From assembly GCA_041488095.1 (NCBI GenBank), contig JBGPOP010000033.1, forward strand, positions 1 through 46,577: a stretch of 46,577 nucleotides of DNA, read 5' to 3'. Within the stretch, counting starts at the first letter, position 1; every line of letters starts with the position of its first letter. Shown piece by piece: positions 39,670 through 46,577 of this stretch. Below the pieces are notes generated by a model that searched no databases, had not been told where the DNA came from, and worked only from the letters and a program-made list of their open reading frames with translations. The position numbers and the translations under genes are program-made. This DNA comes from DASYPQ01 sp041488095 (lineage in GTDB: Bacteria; Planctomycetota; UBA1135; GCA-002686595).

Positions 39670-41954
39670 GCCCCGCTCCTTCCGACCAGCGTGAGCCGGG
39701 CGTACTGCAGCAGGAGCTGCCTCTCGCCGGCCAACGTGAAGCGCACGGTCGCGCGCGCGTTGACGCCGGATCCCTGCAGGCGCTCGACCGTGCCGCGCCC
39801 GAAGTGCTCGTGCTCGACCCGGTCGCCGACGCGGATCTCGGGCGACGCCGGCGGCGGATCGAACGCGCCGAGCATCTCGTCCTCGTCGGCATCGGGCTCG
39901 TACCCCTCCACGATCTCGCGCGGGATCTCGGAGAGGAATCGCGAGGGCGAGCGGAAGCTCTCCTGCCCGAAGTGCAGGCGCGTCCGTGCGTGCGTCAGCA
40001 CGAGGCGCTCCTTGGCGCGCGTGATGCCGACGTAGAAGAGCCGGCGCTCCTCCTCGACCCCCGCGTCGGGATCCGGTCCCTCGGCTTCCATCAGCGATCG
40101 AGCGTGCGGCAGGAGATCCTCCTCGACGCCGGCGATGAACACGACCGGGAACTCCAGGCCCTTGGCGGAGTGCAGGGTCATCAGCGTCGCGCGCGGGACG
40201 TCCGCCTCCATCCCGTCGACGTCGCTGACGAGCGCGATGTCCTGCAGGAATCCGCGCAGGCCGCCGGCCTTGGCGTCCTGGGCGGGCGTCTCCTCCGCGG
40301 CCGCCTCCGCGGCGGACAGGCGGTCGTGCTCGGCGGCGTGCGCGAGCAGCTCCTCGACGTTCGCCTGGCGGTCGACACCGCTCTCGTCGTCCATCTGCGC
40401 GATCCAGGCGTCGTAATCGATCTCCTCGAGCACCTGGCCGAGCGCCACGGCAGCCGGAGCCTCGGCCAGCGGCTCCAGGCGCGCCATCAGCTCGGCGAAG
40501 GCCTGCAAACCCGCGCGCGCGCGGCCGCGCACCAGGCCGAGGGCCTCGCTCGAGCGCAACGCCGAGAGCACCGGCACGCGCCGGTCGACCGCCCAGCGCG
40601 CGATCGCATCGACGCTCTTCTCGCCGATGCCGCGCTGGGGCGTGTTCACCGCCCGACGGAAGGCGATCTCATCGGAGGGGTTGACGGTCAGCTTGAGATA
40701 GGCGACCAGGTCGCGGATCTCGCGCCGGGCGTAGAACTCGAGGCCTCCGACGACCTGGTAGGGAACGCCCTCGAGGCGCAGCCGGCTCTCGAGCGCGCGC
40801 TGCATGAAGTTGACGCGGTAGAAGACCGCGAAATCGCTGGCCGCGCGGCCCGCGGCGACCTGCGAGCGGATCTCCCGCGCGATCTCGCGCGCCTCGTCGT
40901 TCTCGTCGGCGCAGCCCAGGGCCGTGAGCTTCGCGCCCGGCCCCGAGGCGGTCCAGATGGTCTTCTCCTTGCGCGCCCGGTTGTTGCGGATGACCGCCTG
41001 GGCCGCGGCCAGGATGTTGCCGGTCGAACGGTAGTTCTGCTCGAGGCGGACGACGCGCGGGGCGCCGAAGTCCCTTTCGAAGTCGAGGATGTTGCGGATG
41101 TCCGCGCCGCGCCAGGCGTAGATCGACTGGTCGGGATCGCCGCACACGGCCAGGTTCCCGTGGAACGACGAGAGGTGGCGGGTCAGGAGGTACTGCGCAC
41201 GGTTCGTGTCCTGGTACTCGTCGACGAGGACGTGGCGGAAGCGGCTCGCGTAGGCGTCGCGGATGCCGGGATGCCGCTCGAAGAGCTCCAGGACCTTGAG
41301 CAGCAGGTCGTCGAAATCGAGCGCGTTGCTCTTCTTCATCGCCGCCTCGTAGAGGAGCCGCACCTTCACCAGGACCTCGTGCTCGATGCCGTCGTCCCCG
41401 TCCTGCGGCGTCCCGTCGTCGCCGCGCTCCGACCAGCCCTGGTTCTTGCCGGCGCTGATCCAGGCGCCGATCACGGCCGGCTTGAAGCGCGTAGCGTCGT
41501 AGTTGGCCGACTGGATCAGCTTGCGCAGGAGCTCGTTCCTGTCGCTCGTGTCGTAGATCGTGAAATCGCGCGTCCAGCCGCCCCCCGCGCCCCCCTTCCG
41601 ATCATCGAGCGCCTCGATCTCGCGCCGCAGGATGCGCGCGCACATCGAGTGGAAGGTGCTGATCCACAGGCCCCGGGCGGGCAGCATGGAGAGGACCCGA
41701 TCGCGCATCTCACCGGCCGCCTTGTTCGTGAACGTGATCGCCAGGATCTCCCACGGCCGCACGCCGCGCTCGCGGACGAGCCAGGCGATGCGCCGCGTGA
41801 TCACGCGGGTCTTGCCCGAGCCGGGGCCGGCGAGGATCAGGAGCGGCCCGTCCCCGTGCTCAACCGCCTCGCGCTGCGGCTCGTTGAGGCCGTCGAGGAG
41901 TCCGAAGGCAGCTCCGGAGGGCGCGCCGAGGTCGTCGAGGTTCGCGGCATTCAT
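39666..41954 (-). CDS. pcrA: UvrD/PcrA-family ATP-dependent DNA helicase
   Basis: A 762-residue superfamily 1A helicase of normal length. Visible motifs are the Q-motif LNEPQREAVEH, Walker A AGPGSGKT (42-49), ITFTNKAAGEM (Ia), VDEYQDTN (II), GDPDQSIYAWRGAD (III), LEQNYRST (IV), LMTLHSAKGLEFPVVFI (V) and YVGITRAKERL (VI). The C-terminal extension (IRVGDRVEHEHFGRGTVERL) is the PcrA/UvrD RNA polymerase-binding Tudor-like tail. It unwinds DNA 3'-5' in repair and transcription-coupled processes. The ATG at 41954 is the first in-frame codon giving the family N-terminus. The sigma-54 activator gene follows with a 4-bp overlap, an unusual partner for this helicase. Confidence 0.95.
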   Translation of the reverse strand: MNAANLDDLGAPSGAAFGLLDGLNEPQREAVEHGDGPLLILAGPGSGKTRVITRRIAWLVRERGVRPWEILAITFTNKAAGEMRDRVLSMLPARGLWISTFHSMCARILRREIEALDDRKGGAGGGWTRDFTIYDTSDRNELLRKLIQSANYDATRFKPAVIGAWISAGKNQGWSERGDDGTPQDGDDGIEHEVLVKVRLLYEAAMKKSNALDFDDLLLKVLELFERHPGIRDAYASRFRHVLVDEYQDTNRAQYLLTRHLSSFHGNLAVCGDPDQSIYAWRGADIRNILDFERDFGAPRVVRLEQNYRSTGNILAAAQAVIRNNRARKEKTIWTASGPGAKLTALGCADENDEAREIAREIRSQVAAGRAASDFAVFYRVNFMQRALESRLRLEGVPYQVVGGLEFYARREIRDLVAYLKLTVNPSDEIAFRRAVNTPQRGIGEKSVDAIARWAVDRRVPVLSALRSSEALGLVRGRARAGLQAFAELMARLEPLAEAPAAVALGQVLEEIDYDAWIAQMDDESGVDRQANVEELLAHAAEHDRLSAAEAAAEETPAQDAKAGGLRGFLQDIALVSDVDGMEADVPRATLMTLHSAKGLEFPVVFIAGVEEDLLPHARSLMEAEGPDPDAGVEEERRLFYVGITRAKERLVLTHARTRLHFGQESFRSPSRFLSEIPREIVEGYEPDADEDEMLGAFDPPPASPEIRVGDRVEHEHFGRGTVERLQGSGVNARATVRFTLAGERQLLLQYARLTLVGRSGA

Positions 41955-42177
41955 GGACGCGAGGATTCTAGCCTCGCCCTGTGGCCCCGGACCTCGCGCG
42001 TGTCCAGACGCAGCCGCGGGTCCGACGCGAGTTCCGGCGACTCCCCGAGTTCGATCGGACCTCACCCGCCCCTCGCCTTGATGAAGCGGGGCCGGCAGCC
42101 CGGCCACTGACCTACCGCCTAGGCCGCGTCCGGCGTACGATCGAGTCCCGCTTCTCCTTCCATTGGGCGGGGCCCAG

Positions 42178-44070
42178 ATGCCCGAACCTCCTCTTCCCGA
42201 ACGCTTCCAGGCGCTGGAGGAGCTCGCTCGCACCGAGTGCGAGGTCCTCCTGCGAGCGCGCGACCGGCTGCTGCAGCGGGAGGTCGTCATCAGCCGTCCG
42301 GGCCTCTCGACCAGCGCTCCGGCCGACCCGCGGGAGCTCGAGCGTTCCCTGCGCCAGGCCCGCGCGCTGGCGCGTGTGGCGCACCCGGGCGTCGTGCGCC
42401 TGCTCGACGTGATCGAGACGGCGGCGGGGCCGCTGCTCGTCATGGAGCCGGTCGCCGGCGAGACGCTCGCCGAGCGACTCGCGCGCGAGGGCCGGCTCGA
42501 GCCCGAGTCGGTGCGTAAGCTCGGGGTGAGCCTGTGCGAGGCGCTCGAGGCCGTCCACGCGGTCGGCGTGGTCCATCGCGGGATCTCGGCCGCGAATATC
42601 GTCCTGCGCACCGATGGCACACCGTGCCTCTCGGGGTTCACCTTCGCCAAGTTCGGTGCGGGGGAGCTGGCGATGCCGGGGACGACCTTCATCTACGACC
42701 GCCGACGGGAAAAGGGCGCTCCAGCGGAAGCGCGCACGCTGCCGCCTCACCCCGCCCCCGAGCAGATCGGCGGTCAGACGGCGGACGCGCGCTCGGATCT
42801 CTTCGGGCTGGGGTGGGTCCTGTACGAGTGCTTGACCGGGGAGGAGCCCTACCCTCGCGACCGCGACCCGGAACACTGGGACGCTCCGGTCGATCCGCGT
42901 CAGCTCGCACCCGCTGCGCTTCCCGCGCTGGCCGATGCGATCCTGAAGTGCCTGCGCACGAGTCCGCTCAAGCGCTTCGCGAGCGCGAAGGACCTGCGCG
43001 AGGCGCTCGAGGTGGGCGCCTCGGCCACCGCGGCCATCGCAGTCGGCGCGGGCGCCGCGCGAGGCCGGCGCAAGCGGGTCACCGCCGTGGCGGGCGCTGC
43101 GCTGTTGCTGGTCGGCGGCGGGGCGTACCTCGCGCTCGGCCCGGGCTCACGCGGGGTCGGCGCGGTGCTCGGCGCCGGTTCGCGCGAGTCGACTCGCGGG
43201 GTCGACCCGACCCGGCGCGGCCCTCTCGACCCGGGCAACCCGTTCAGCGGGAAGGTCTACGAGAACCTGTGGGCCGTCGTCATCGGGATCAACCAGTACG
43301 AAAAGTGGCCCGCCCTCTCCTACGCGGTCCCGGACGCGCTCGCAGTCAAGGAGCTCTTGATCTCGTCCTTCGGCTTCCACGCCGATCACGTCCTCGAGCT
43401 GATCGACAGGGATGCGACCGTGGCCAACATCCGGCACGTGCTCGGAGACGAGCTGCACCAGCGCACGCAGAGCCAGGACGGAGTCATGGTGTTCTTCGCC
43501 GGCCACGGCCAGACCGCCAAGCTTCCCGGCGGCGGTGACATGGGCTACCTCGTCCCCGTGGACGGCTCGGCCGAGGAGAACGAGTACTATTCGACCCTCT
43601 TGCCGATGTCGTCGGTCCGCGAGATCTCGAGCCTCATCCCCGCCAAGCACGTCTTCTTCGCGATCGACGCGTGCTACAGCGGACTGGCTGCGACGTCCGA
43701 GCGGCGCATGGTCGAGGAGACCAAGCTCATGCTCTGGCAGCACGCGCAGCTCCGCTCGCGACAGATCCTGACGGCGGGCGGGAAAGGCGAGCCGGTGATC
43801 GAGAAGCCCGAATGGGGGCACAGCGCGTTCACGTACAAGCTGCTCGAAGGCCTCGGAAAGGGAATGGCGGACAGCGACCAGGACGGGGTCATCACCTCGA
43901 CGGAGATCGCCAACTACATCAAGGCGAGCGTTCCCGGATTCTCGGACCATCGCCAGATGCCCCAGTTCAAGTCCCTCTCGAACGACTCCGAAGCCGACTT
44001 CATCTTCATCAGGCCCGAGGCGGCGGCAGTCGAGGCGTCGAAGAGCGGGACCGCGGAGACGAAGAAGTAG
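42178..44070 (+). CDS. Pseudokinase fused to membrane segment and caspase-like domain
   Basis: A 630-residue protein. Residues 1-280 follow the Ser/Thr kinase fold (VAHPGVVRLLDVIE, LVMEPVAGETLAERLA, SDLFGLGWVLYECLTGEEPY). However, HRD is HRG (133-135), the Lys/Asn loop reads ISAANI, and DFG is SGF (152-154), so phosphotransfer is unlikely. A membrane helix follows at about 300-320 (VTAVAGAALLLVGGGAYLAL). The C-terminal part is a C14 caspase-like protease with VVIGINQYEKW, His443 in FFAGHGQ and Cys499 in AIDACYSG. Residues 565-576 (DSDQDGVITSTE) form a canonical EF-hand loop, suggesting calcium control. ATG 42178 is preferred over TTG 42163. It stands alone; MITE D lies just after it. Confidence 0.87.
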   Translation: MPEPPLPERFQALEELARTECEVLLRARDRLLQREVVISRPGLSTSAPADPRELERSLRQARALARVAHPGVVRLLDVIETAAGPLLVMEPVAGETLAERLAREGRLEPESVRKLGVSLCEALEAVHAVGVVHRGISAANIVLRTDGTPCLSGFTFAKFGAGELAMPGTTFIYDRRREKGAPAEARTLPPHPAPEQIGGQTADARSDLFGLGWVLYECLTGEEPYPRDRDPEHWDAPVDPRQLAPAALPALADAILKCLRTSPLKRFASAKDLREALEVGASATAAIAVGAGAARGRRKRVTAVAGAALLLVGGGAYLALGPGSRGVGAVLGAGSRESTRGVDPTRRGPLDPGNPFSGKVYENLWAVVIGINQYEKWPALSYAVPDALAVKELLISSFGFHADHVLELIDRDATVANIRHVLGDELHQRTQSQDGVMVFFAGHGQTAKLPGGGDMGYLVPVDGSAEENEYYSTLLPMSSVREISSLIPAKHVFFAIDACYSGLAATSERRMVEETKLMLWQHAQLRSRQILTAGGKGEPVIEKPEWGHSAFTYKLLEGLGKGMADSDQDGVITSTEIANYIKASVPGFSDHRQMPQFKSLSNDSEADFIFIRPEAAAVEASKSGTAETKK

Positions 44071-44097
44071 CGCCGCGGCTAGCCTGCGCGTTCCGTC

Positions 44098-44264
44098 GAA
44101 CCTGGCACACTTCGCTGTCCCTGACCCTCGGGGAGGTCCAGTTAGCGCAGGGGGTTGCGACCGATCACGAGCGCCAGGCGCGCCGGGGGAACCTGGGCCG
44201 CTGACAGAATGTTGGCGGAGAAGGACTTGGGGCGGAGCGAAGCACAATCAAGGGGGCCAGATTC
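44098..44264 (-). mobile_element. MITE copy D (167 bp) with perfect target duplication
   Basis: The same element as copies A, B and C. The nine bases CGTTCCGTC occur directly on both sides (44089-44097 and 44265-44273), a perfect target-site duplication that fixes the element at 167 bp. It sits between two convergent genes, and the right duplication ends one base before the stop codon of the 44274-44867 gene. An intact duplication suggests a fairly recent insertion. Confidence 0.95.
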
Positions 44265-44273
44265 CGTTCCGTC

Positions 44274-44867
44274 TCATTTCCCGGCGCTCCGGCGGCGCTG
44301 CTCCCGGTTCCACTCCTGGTAGGGCCGGCCGTCGACGAGGAGGTCGACCGTGTGCGCGCGCCCCGACGCGGTCACGCGCGCAACGACCGCGAGCCGGCGT
44401 CTTCCGGTGTCGTTCATGCGCCAGACGCTGGGGTCCTCCGCGTCCTCGGAGATGTAGAACCGGTCGATGTCGTAGGCCAGGCGGAGCTCCTTCGAGACCT
44501 CGGGGTTCCAGGGGGACTCGACGCGCGCCCGCAGGAACAGGCCTTCCAGACCTCCCGGGGATTCCGGGAGCTCGGCAGCGACCTGGGCGGCCTGCCAGGT
44601 CGTCTCGCCCTTCGTGACGCGCACGTAGACCCGGCTCCCGTAGCTCGGAATCGGCTCGGGGTGCGGGATCTTCGTCAGATCCAAGCGCGAGATCGCGAGC
44701 GGCACGCTGATGTAGCGGCCGGCCACCGGTTCCATCGGATCGTAGGCGCGCACCTCGAGCACGACCTCCGCCCCGGTCGCGCGGCCGTGCTCCTCGACCG
44801 CGACCATGCCCACGAGGAGCGCGACCTGCGGCGCGAGCGCGGCGATCCACAGCCGGCCGCGGCTCAC
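44274..44867 (-). CDS. GDYXXLXY domain membrane-anchored protein
   Basis: A 197-residue protein with an N-terminal membrane segment (LWIAALAPQVALLVGMVAVE) and a domain of the GDYXXLXY type (VVLEVRAYDPMEPVAGRYIS, where AGRYISVPL replaces the usual GDY.L.Y). Later parts include SRVYVRVTKGE and DRFYISEDAED. Genes of this family usually sit beside DUF2157 membrane proteins, as here. The GTG start at 44867 overlaps the stop of the DUF2157 gene by 4 bp, so the two are coupled. Function is unknown; the pairing suggests one envelope complex. Confidence 0.85.
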   Translation of the reverse strand: MSRGRLWIAALAPQVALLVGMVAVEEHGRATGAEVVLEVRAYDPMEPVAGRYISVPLAISRLDLTKIPHPEPIPSYGSRVYVRVTKGETTWQAAQVAAELPESPGGLEGLFLRARVESPWNPEVSKELRLAYDIDRFYISEDAEDPSVWRMNDTGRRRLAVVARVTASGRAHTVDLLVDGRPYQEWNREQRRRSAGK

Positions 44868-46099
44868 GCGACCCTCCCCACGCTCAGGGCGATCCACTTG
44901 CGGCGCTTGCGCTCGAGCACCCAACCCATGCCGAGGAGCACGAGGCCGATGCCGATGAAGGCGTAGGCGCCCTCGAGCTTGTCCCACAGGTACTCGACGT
45001 AGCGCGTCGCCACGCACAGGACGAACGCGGCGATCCCCCAGTTGATGTCGGCCGGCCGCCCGCGGCGGATCCCCGTGTACACGAGCACGAGGATCCCTGC
45101 GAGCAGGAGGGCGTTGGCGAGCAGGAAGATTCCCCTGGGCCACAGCCACAGGTTCGCCGCCAGCGCCAGCGCGGCGCCGAAGAACGCGAGCCCCTCGAAC
45201 ACCCTCTCTCTCTCGCGCGCGCGCCAGGCGGCCAGCGCGAGCGCGGCGAGACCGGCGAGGGAGAGGGCCGCGAAGGGGACGAAGGCCTGCGCGTGCAGGC
45301 CGCCGTGCAGCGGCGTGAACCACTGGAATTCCCCGGAGCGGCCCGGGGTATCCATCTGGTCCCACCAGAAGTCCTTGAACGAGAGCGCGTAGGCCGCCCC
45401 GATCGCCGCGGGCCGCGCGAGTCCCGCCAGGACCGGGGCGAAGTGCCCGAAGCGGCTCTTCGACGACCAGGCGCCGAGCGACGACCACAGGAGCCCGAGC
45501 CCGGCGCCGACGAGAGCGAAGGCGGCGAAGAAGTCGTGGTCGATGTGCTGGTCGAAGCGGTCGACCAAGGTCCCGGTGTGCCAGAAGATCCACACGAGGA
45601 ACAGCGCGATCACCAGCAGGAGGATGGCCGTCGATTCCGTCAGGAGGACGAAGGGCACCGACAGCGCCCACCACGCCAGGACCCAGTTCGGGTACTCCGA
45701 GGAGAGATTGTAGATCTGGGCGACGAGCCCGATCGCACCTCCGAAGCAGAGGATCCCGATCGAGGTCACCGCCCGGCCGACCCGCGGATACCCGCCCGGA
45801 GGTTCGGCCAGCCGGAATCCGACGTAGTGGATCGAGAGCCACACGCCGAACACGATCGCGAGCTTCTGGATCTTGGAGAGCTGATCCCAGTTGTAGCCGA
45901 CGAGGTACAGGATCCCCGCCCCGACGAGCACACCCCCGAGCGCCGCGAGGATCGAGATGAATCGCCCAGCGCCGTCGCCCTTGCCCGCCAGCGCCTCGGT
46001 GACCCGCCTCTCGACGAGGGCGCGCTGCTCCCAGGAAAGGGCCCCCTCCCTCTCCAGCTCCAAGAGGGCCTCGGCGATCTTCCTGCCCGCGACTGACAT
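44864..46099 (-). CDS. DUF2157 multi-pass membrane protein
   Basis: A 411-residue membrane protein. The cytoplasmic N-terminus (IAEALLELEREGALSWEQRA) leads into the DUF2157 core (FISILAALGGVLVGAGILYL, then VGYNWDQLSKIQKL) followed by about ten more hydrophobic helices. The start ATG at 46099 is the standard family N-terminus. The partner gene for the GDYXXLXY protein overlaps its stop. The biochemical role of DUF2157 is unknown; by context it forms a pair with its neighbour. The left inverted repeat of an IS begins 79 bp upstream of the start codon, so the insertion may have altered the promoter. Confidence 0.88.
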   Translation of the reverse strand: MSVAGRKIAEALLELEREGALSWEQRALVERRVTEALAGKGDGAGRFISILAALGGVLVGAGILYLVGYNWDQLSKIQKLAIVFGVWLSIHYVGFRLAEPPGGYPRVGRAVTSIGILCFGGAIGLVAQIYNLSSEYPNWVLAWWALSVPFVLLTESTAILLLVIALFLVWIFWHTGTLVDRFDQHIDHDFFAAFALVGAGLGLLWSSLGAWSSKSRFGHFAPVLAGLARPAAIGAAYALSFKDFWWDQMDTPGRSGEFQWFTPLHGGLHAQAFVPFAALSLAGLAALALAAWRARERERVFEGLAFFGAALALAANLWLWPRGIFLLANALLLAGILVLVYTGIRRGRPADINWGIAAFVLCVATRYVEYLWDKLEGAYAFIGIGLVLLGMGWVLERKRRKWIALSVGRVA

Positions 46100-46177
46100 G
46101 CCTTCCCTTCTCCGCGGACGCGCTGCGGGGTCCGAGCCCGGATCCTACCCAGGCCCACAGCGGGAAACACCCCCTCG

Positions 46178-46203
46178 GAATCTGGCCCACACCGCTGTGC
46201 AGG
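46178..46203 (+). repeat. Terminal inverted repeat of the IS (left end)
   Basis: 26 bp that are the exact reverse complement of 603-628. Aligned with the GAACC end of the MITEs, 19 of 24 positions agree by eye when one flanking base is included. The GAATCTGGC core is shared with the other MITE end. Confidence 0.9.
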
Positions 46204-46313
46204 GATACTGACGCTAATGGAGGTTTTTCGGGCTTTGTCCTGAAACCAAGGAAGGTTCATCCAGTCGCGCCGGGGAACAGCCCCCGGCCTCGCCCGGGGA
46301 GAAAGGACCTCCA

Positions 46314-46577
46314 GTGCGCTTCCAACCTCCTCGTTGCCCACGCCCCGACTGCCCCTCGCATTCCTCGGGCCATCACCGGTGGTGTTTCAAAGGCCACTTC
46401 CGCCGGACCTGCGACGGCAGAGCCGTCCAGCGCTTCGTGTGCCTGGAGTGCCGTCACACCTTCTCCACCCAGACTTTCCGCGTCGACTACCGCCTCAAGA
46501 AGCCTCATCTCAACCTGAGCCTGTTCGGTCCCTTCGTCTCCAAGGTGACTCACCGCCAAGCCGCCAGGGTACTGGGC
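46314..46577 (+). CDS. IS1-like transposase, N-terminal 88 residues (partial)
   Basis: A GTG start at 46314 follows GAAAGGA by about seven bases. The protein begins MRFQPPRCPRPDCPSHSSGH and carries a zinc-finger pattern C-x4-C, then C (in RTCDG), then CLECRHTFS, followed by the start of a helix-turn-helix (VSKVTHRQAARVLG) at the window edge. An N-terminal zinc finger plus HTH is the IS1-type arrangement. It belongs to the same family as the C-terminal piece at 1-600, but joining the two would omit a middle segment of about 70-90 residues. Confidence 0.78.
   Translation, partial: MRFQPPRCPRPDCPSHSSGHHRWCFKGHFRRTCDGRAVQRFVCLECRHTFSTQTFRVDYRLKKPHLNLSLFGPFVSKVTHRQAARVLG

Larger units (their letters stand above)
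46178..46577 (+). mobile_element. IS1-like insertion element, 5' part
   Basis: The left end of an insertion sequence cut by the window edge. It comprises the 26-bp inverted repeat (46178-46203, beginning GAATCTGGCCCACACC), a 110-bp leader and the first 88 codons of the transposase. The orientation matches the copy at 1-628. The nine bases before the repeat are ACCCCCTCG. Confidence 0.8.

Noticed and set aside
1..46577. The window as a closed circular replicon with the transposase spanning the junction
   Set aside because: Joining the ends stays in frame, but it would drop a middle segment of the transposase, and the nine bases next to the two outer repeats do not match as one insertion would require.

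Overview
The window is a high-GC bacterial segment with dense, short-spaced genes. Five secreted proteins end in the same Cys-rich module (pattern CPC.N...G.GC ... PFGDG.RC ... G.I..GT...Q..YRDP ... FN.SN.V.V.W). I know this module from deep-branching marine and soil Planctomycetota, so that phylum is the best guess. Many FG-GAP, VCBS and RCC1 propeller proteins, an ECF sigma factor with a HEAT-like anti-sigma, and a caspase fused to a kinase-like domain fit that guess. The assignment rests on style, not on a marker gene.

Layout. Position 1-628 is the 3' part of an IS1-like element, and 46178-46577 is the 5' part of another copy in the same orientation. Between them lie: a thioredoxin-like protein and a 14-blade VCBS protein (747-3641); a secreted unknown, an AGXT2-type aminotransferase and a DUF2442 protein (3977-6475); two tandem RCC1 paralogues (6757-11530); an S41 peptidase/membrane protein pair (11843-13848); a zone of broken gene ends around an SGNH hydrolase (13.9-16.0 kb); a DUF4287/DUF5655 protein; an ECF sigma/anti-sigma/secreted protein operon (17320-21605); two minus-strand secreted proteins (a TPR protein and an M36-like protease); a four-gene enediyne-type cassette (26820-31216); two more minus-strand secreted proteins; an operon of an MMPL transporter, a yeast-type cytosine deaminase and a PDZ-thioredoxin candidate selenoprotein (34775-38697); a UvrD/PcrA helicase coupled to a sigma-54 activator; a pseudokinase-caspase; and a DUF2157/GDYXXLXY pair. 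Four 167-bp MITEs (3728, 6030, 16686, 44098) share ends with the IS, and three of them have visible 9-bp target duplications.

Two features stand out. First, 26820-31216 encodes UnbL (DUF1702), UnbV, UnbU and the enediyne-type thioesterase in one overlapping operon. These are four of the five genes of the classic enediyne warhead cassette. The fifth, the iterative polyketide synthase, is absent, and only 4 bp separate the two genes between which it often lies. Second, 37918-38697 is one reading frame interrupted only by TGA TGA, exactly where the redox motif of its thioredoxin-like domain should be. A long hairpin follows at bacterial SECIS distance, so a tandem-selenocysteine protein is proposed.

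A possible pyrimidine-catabolism theme (cytosine deaminase, AGXT2-like transaminase, remnants resembling the start of a dihydropyrimidine dehydrogenase subunit) is inference only. No rRNA, tRNA, CRISPR array or replication origin was seen.
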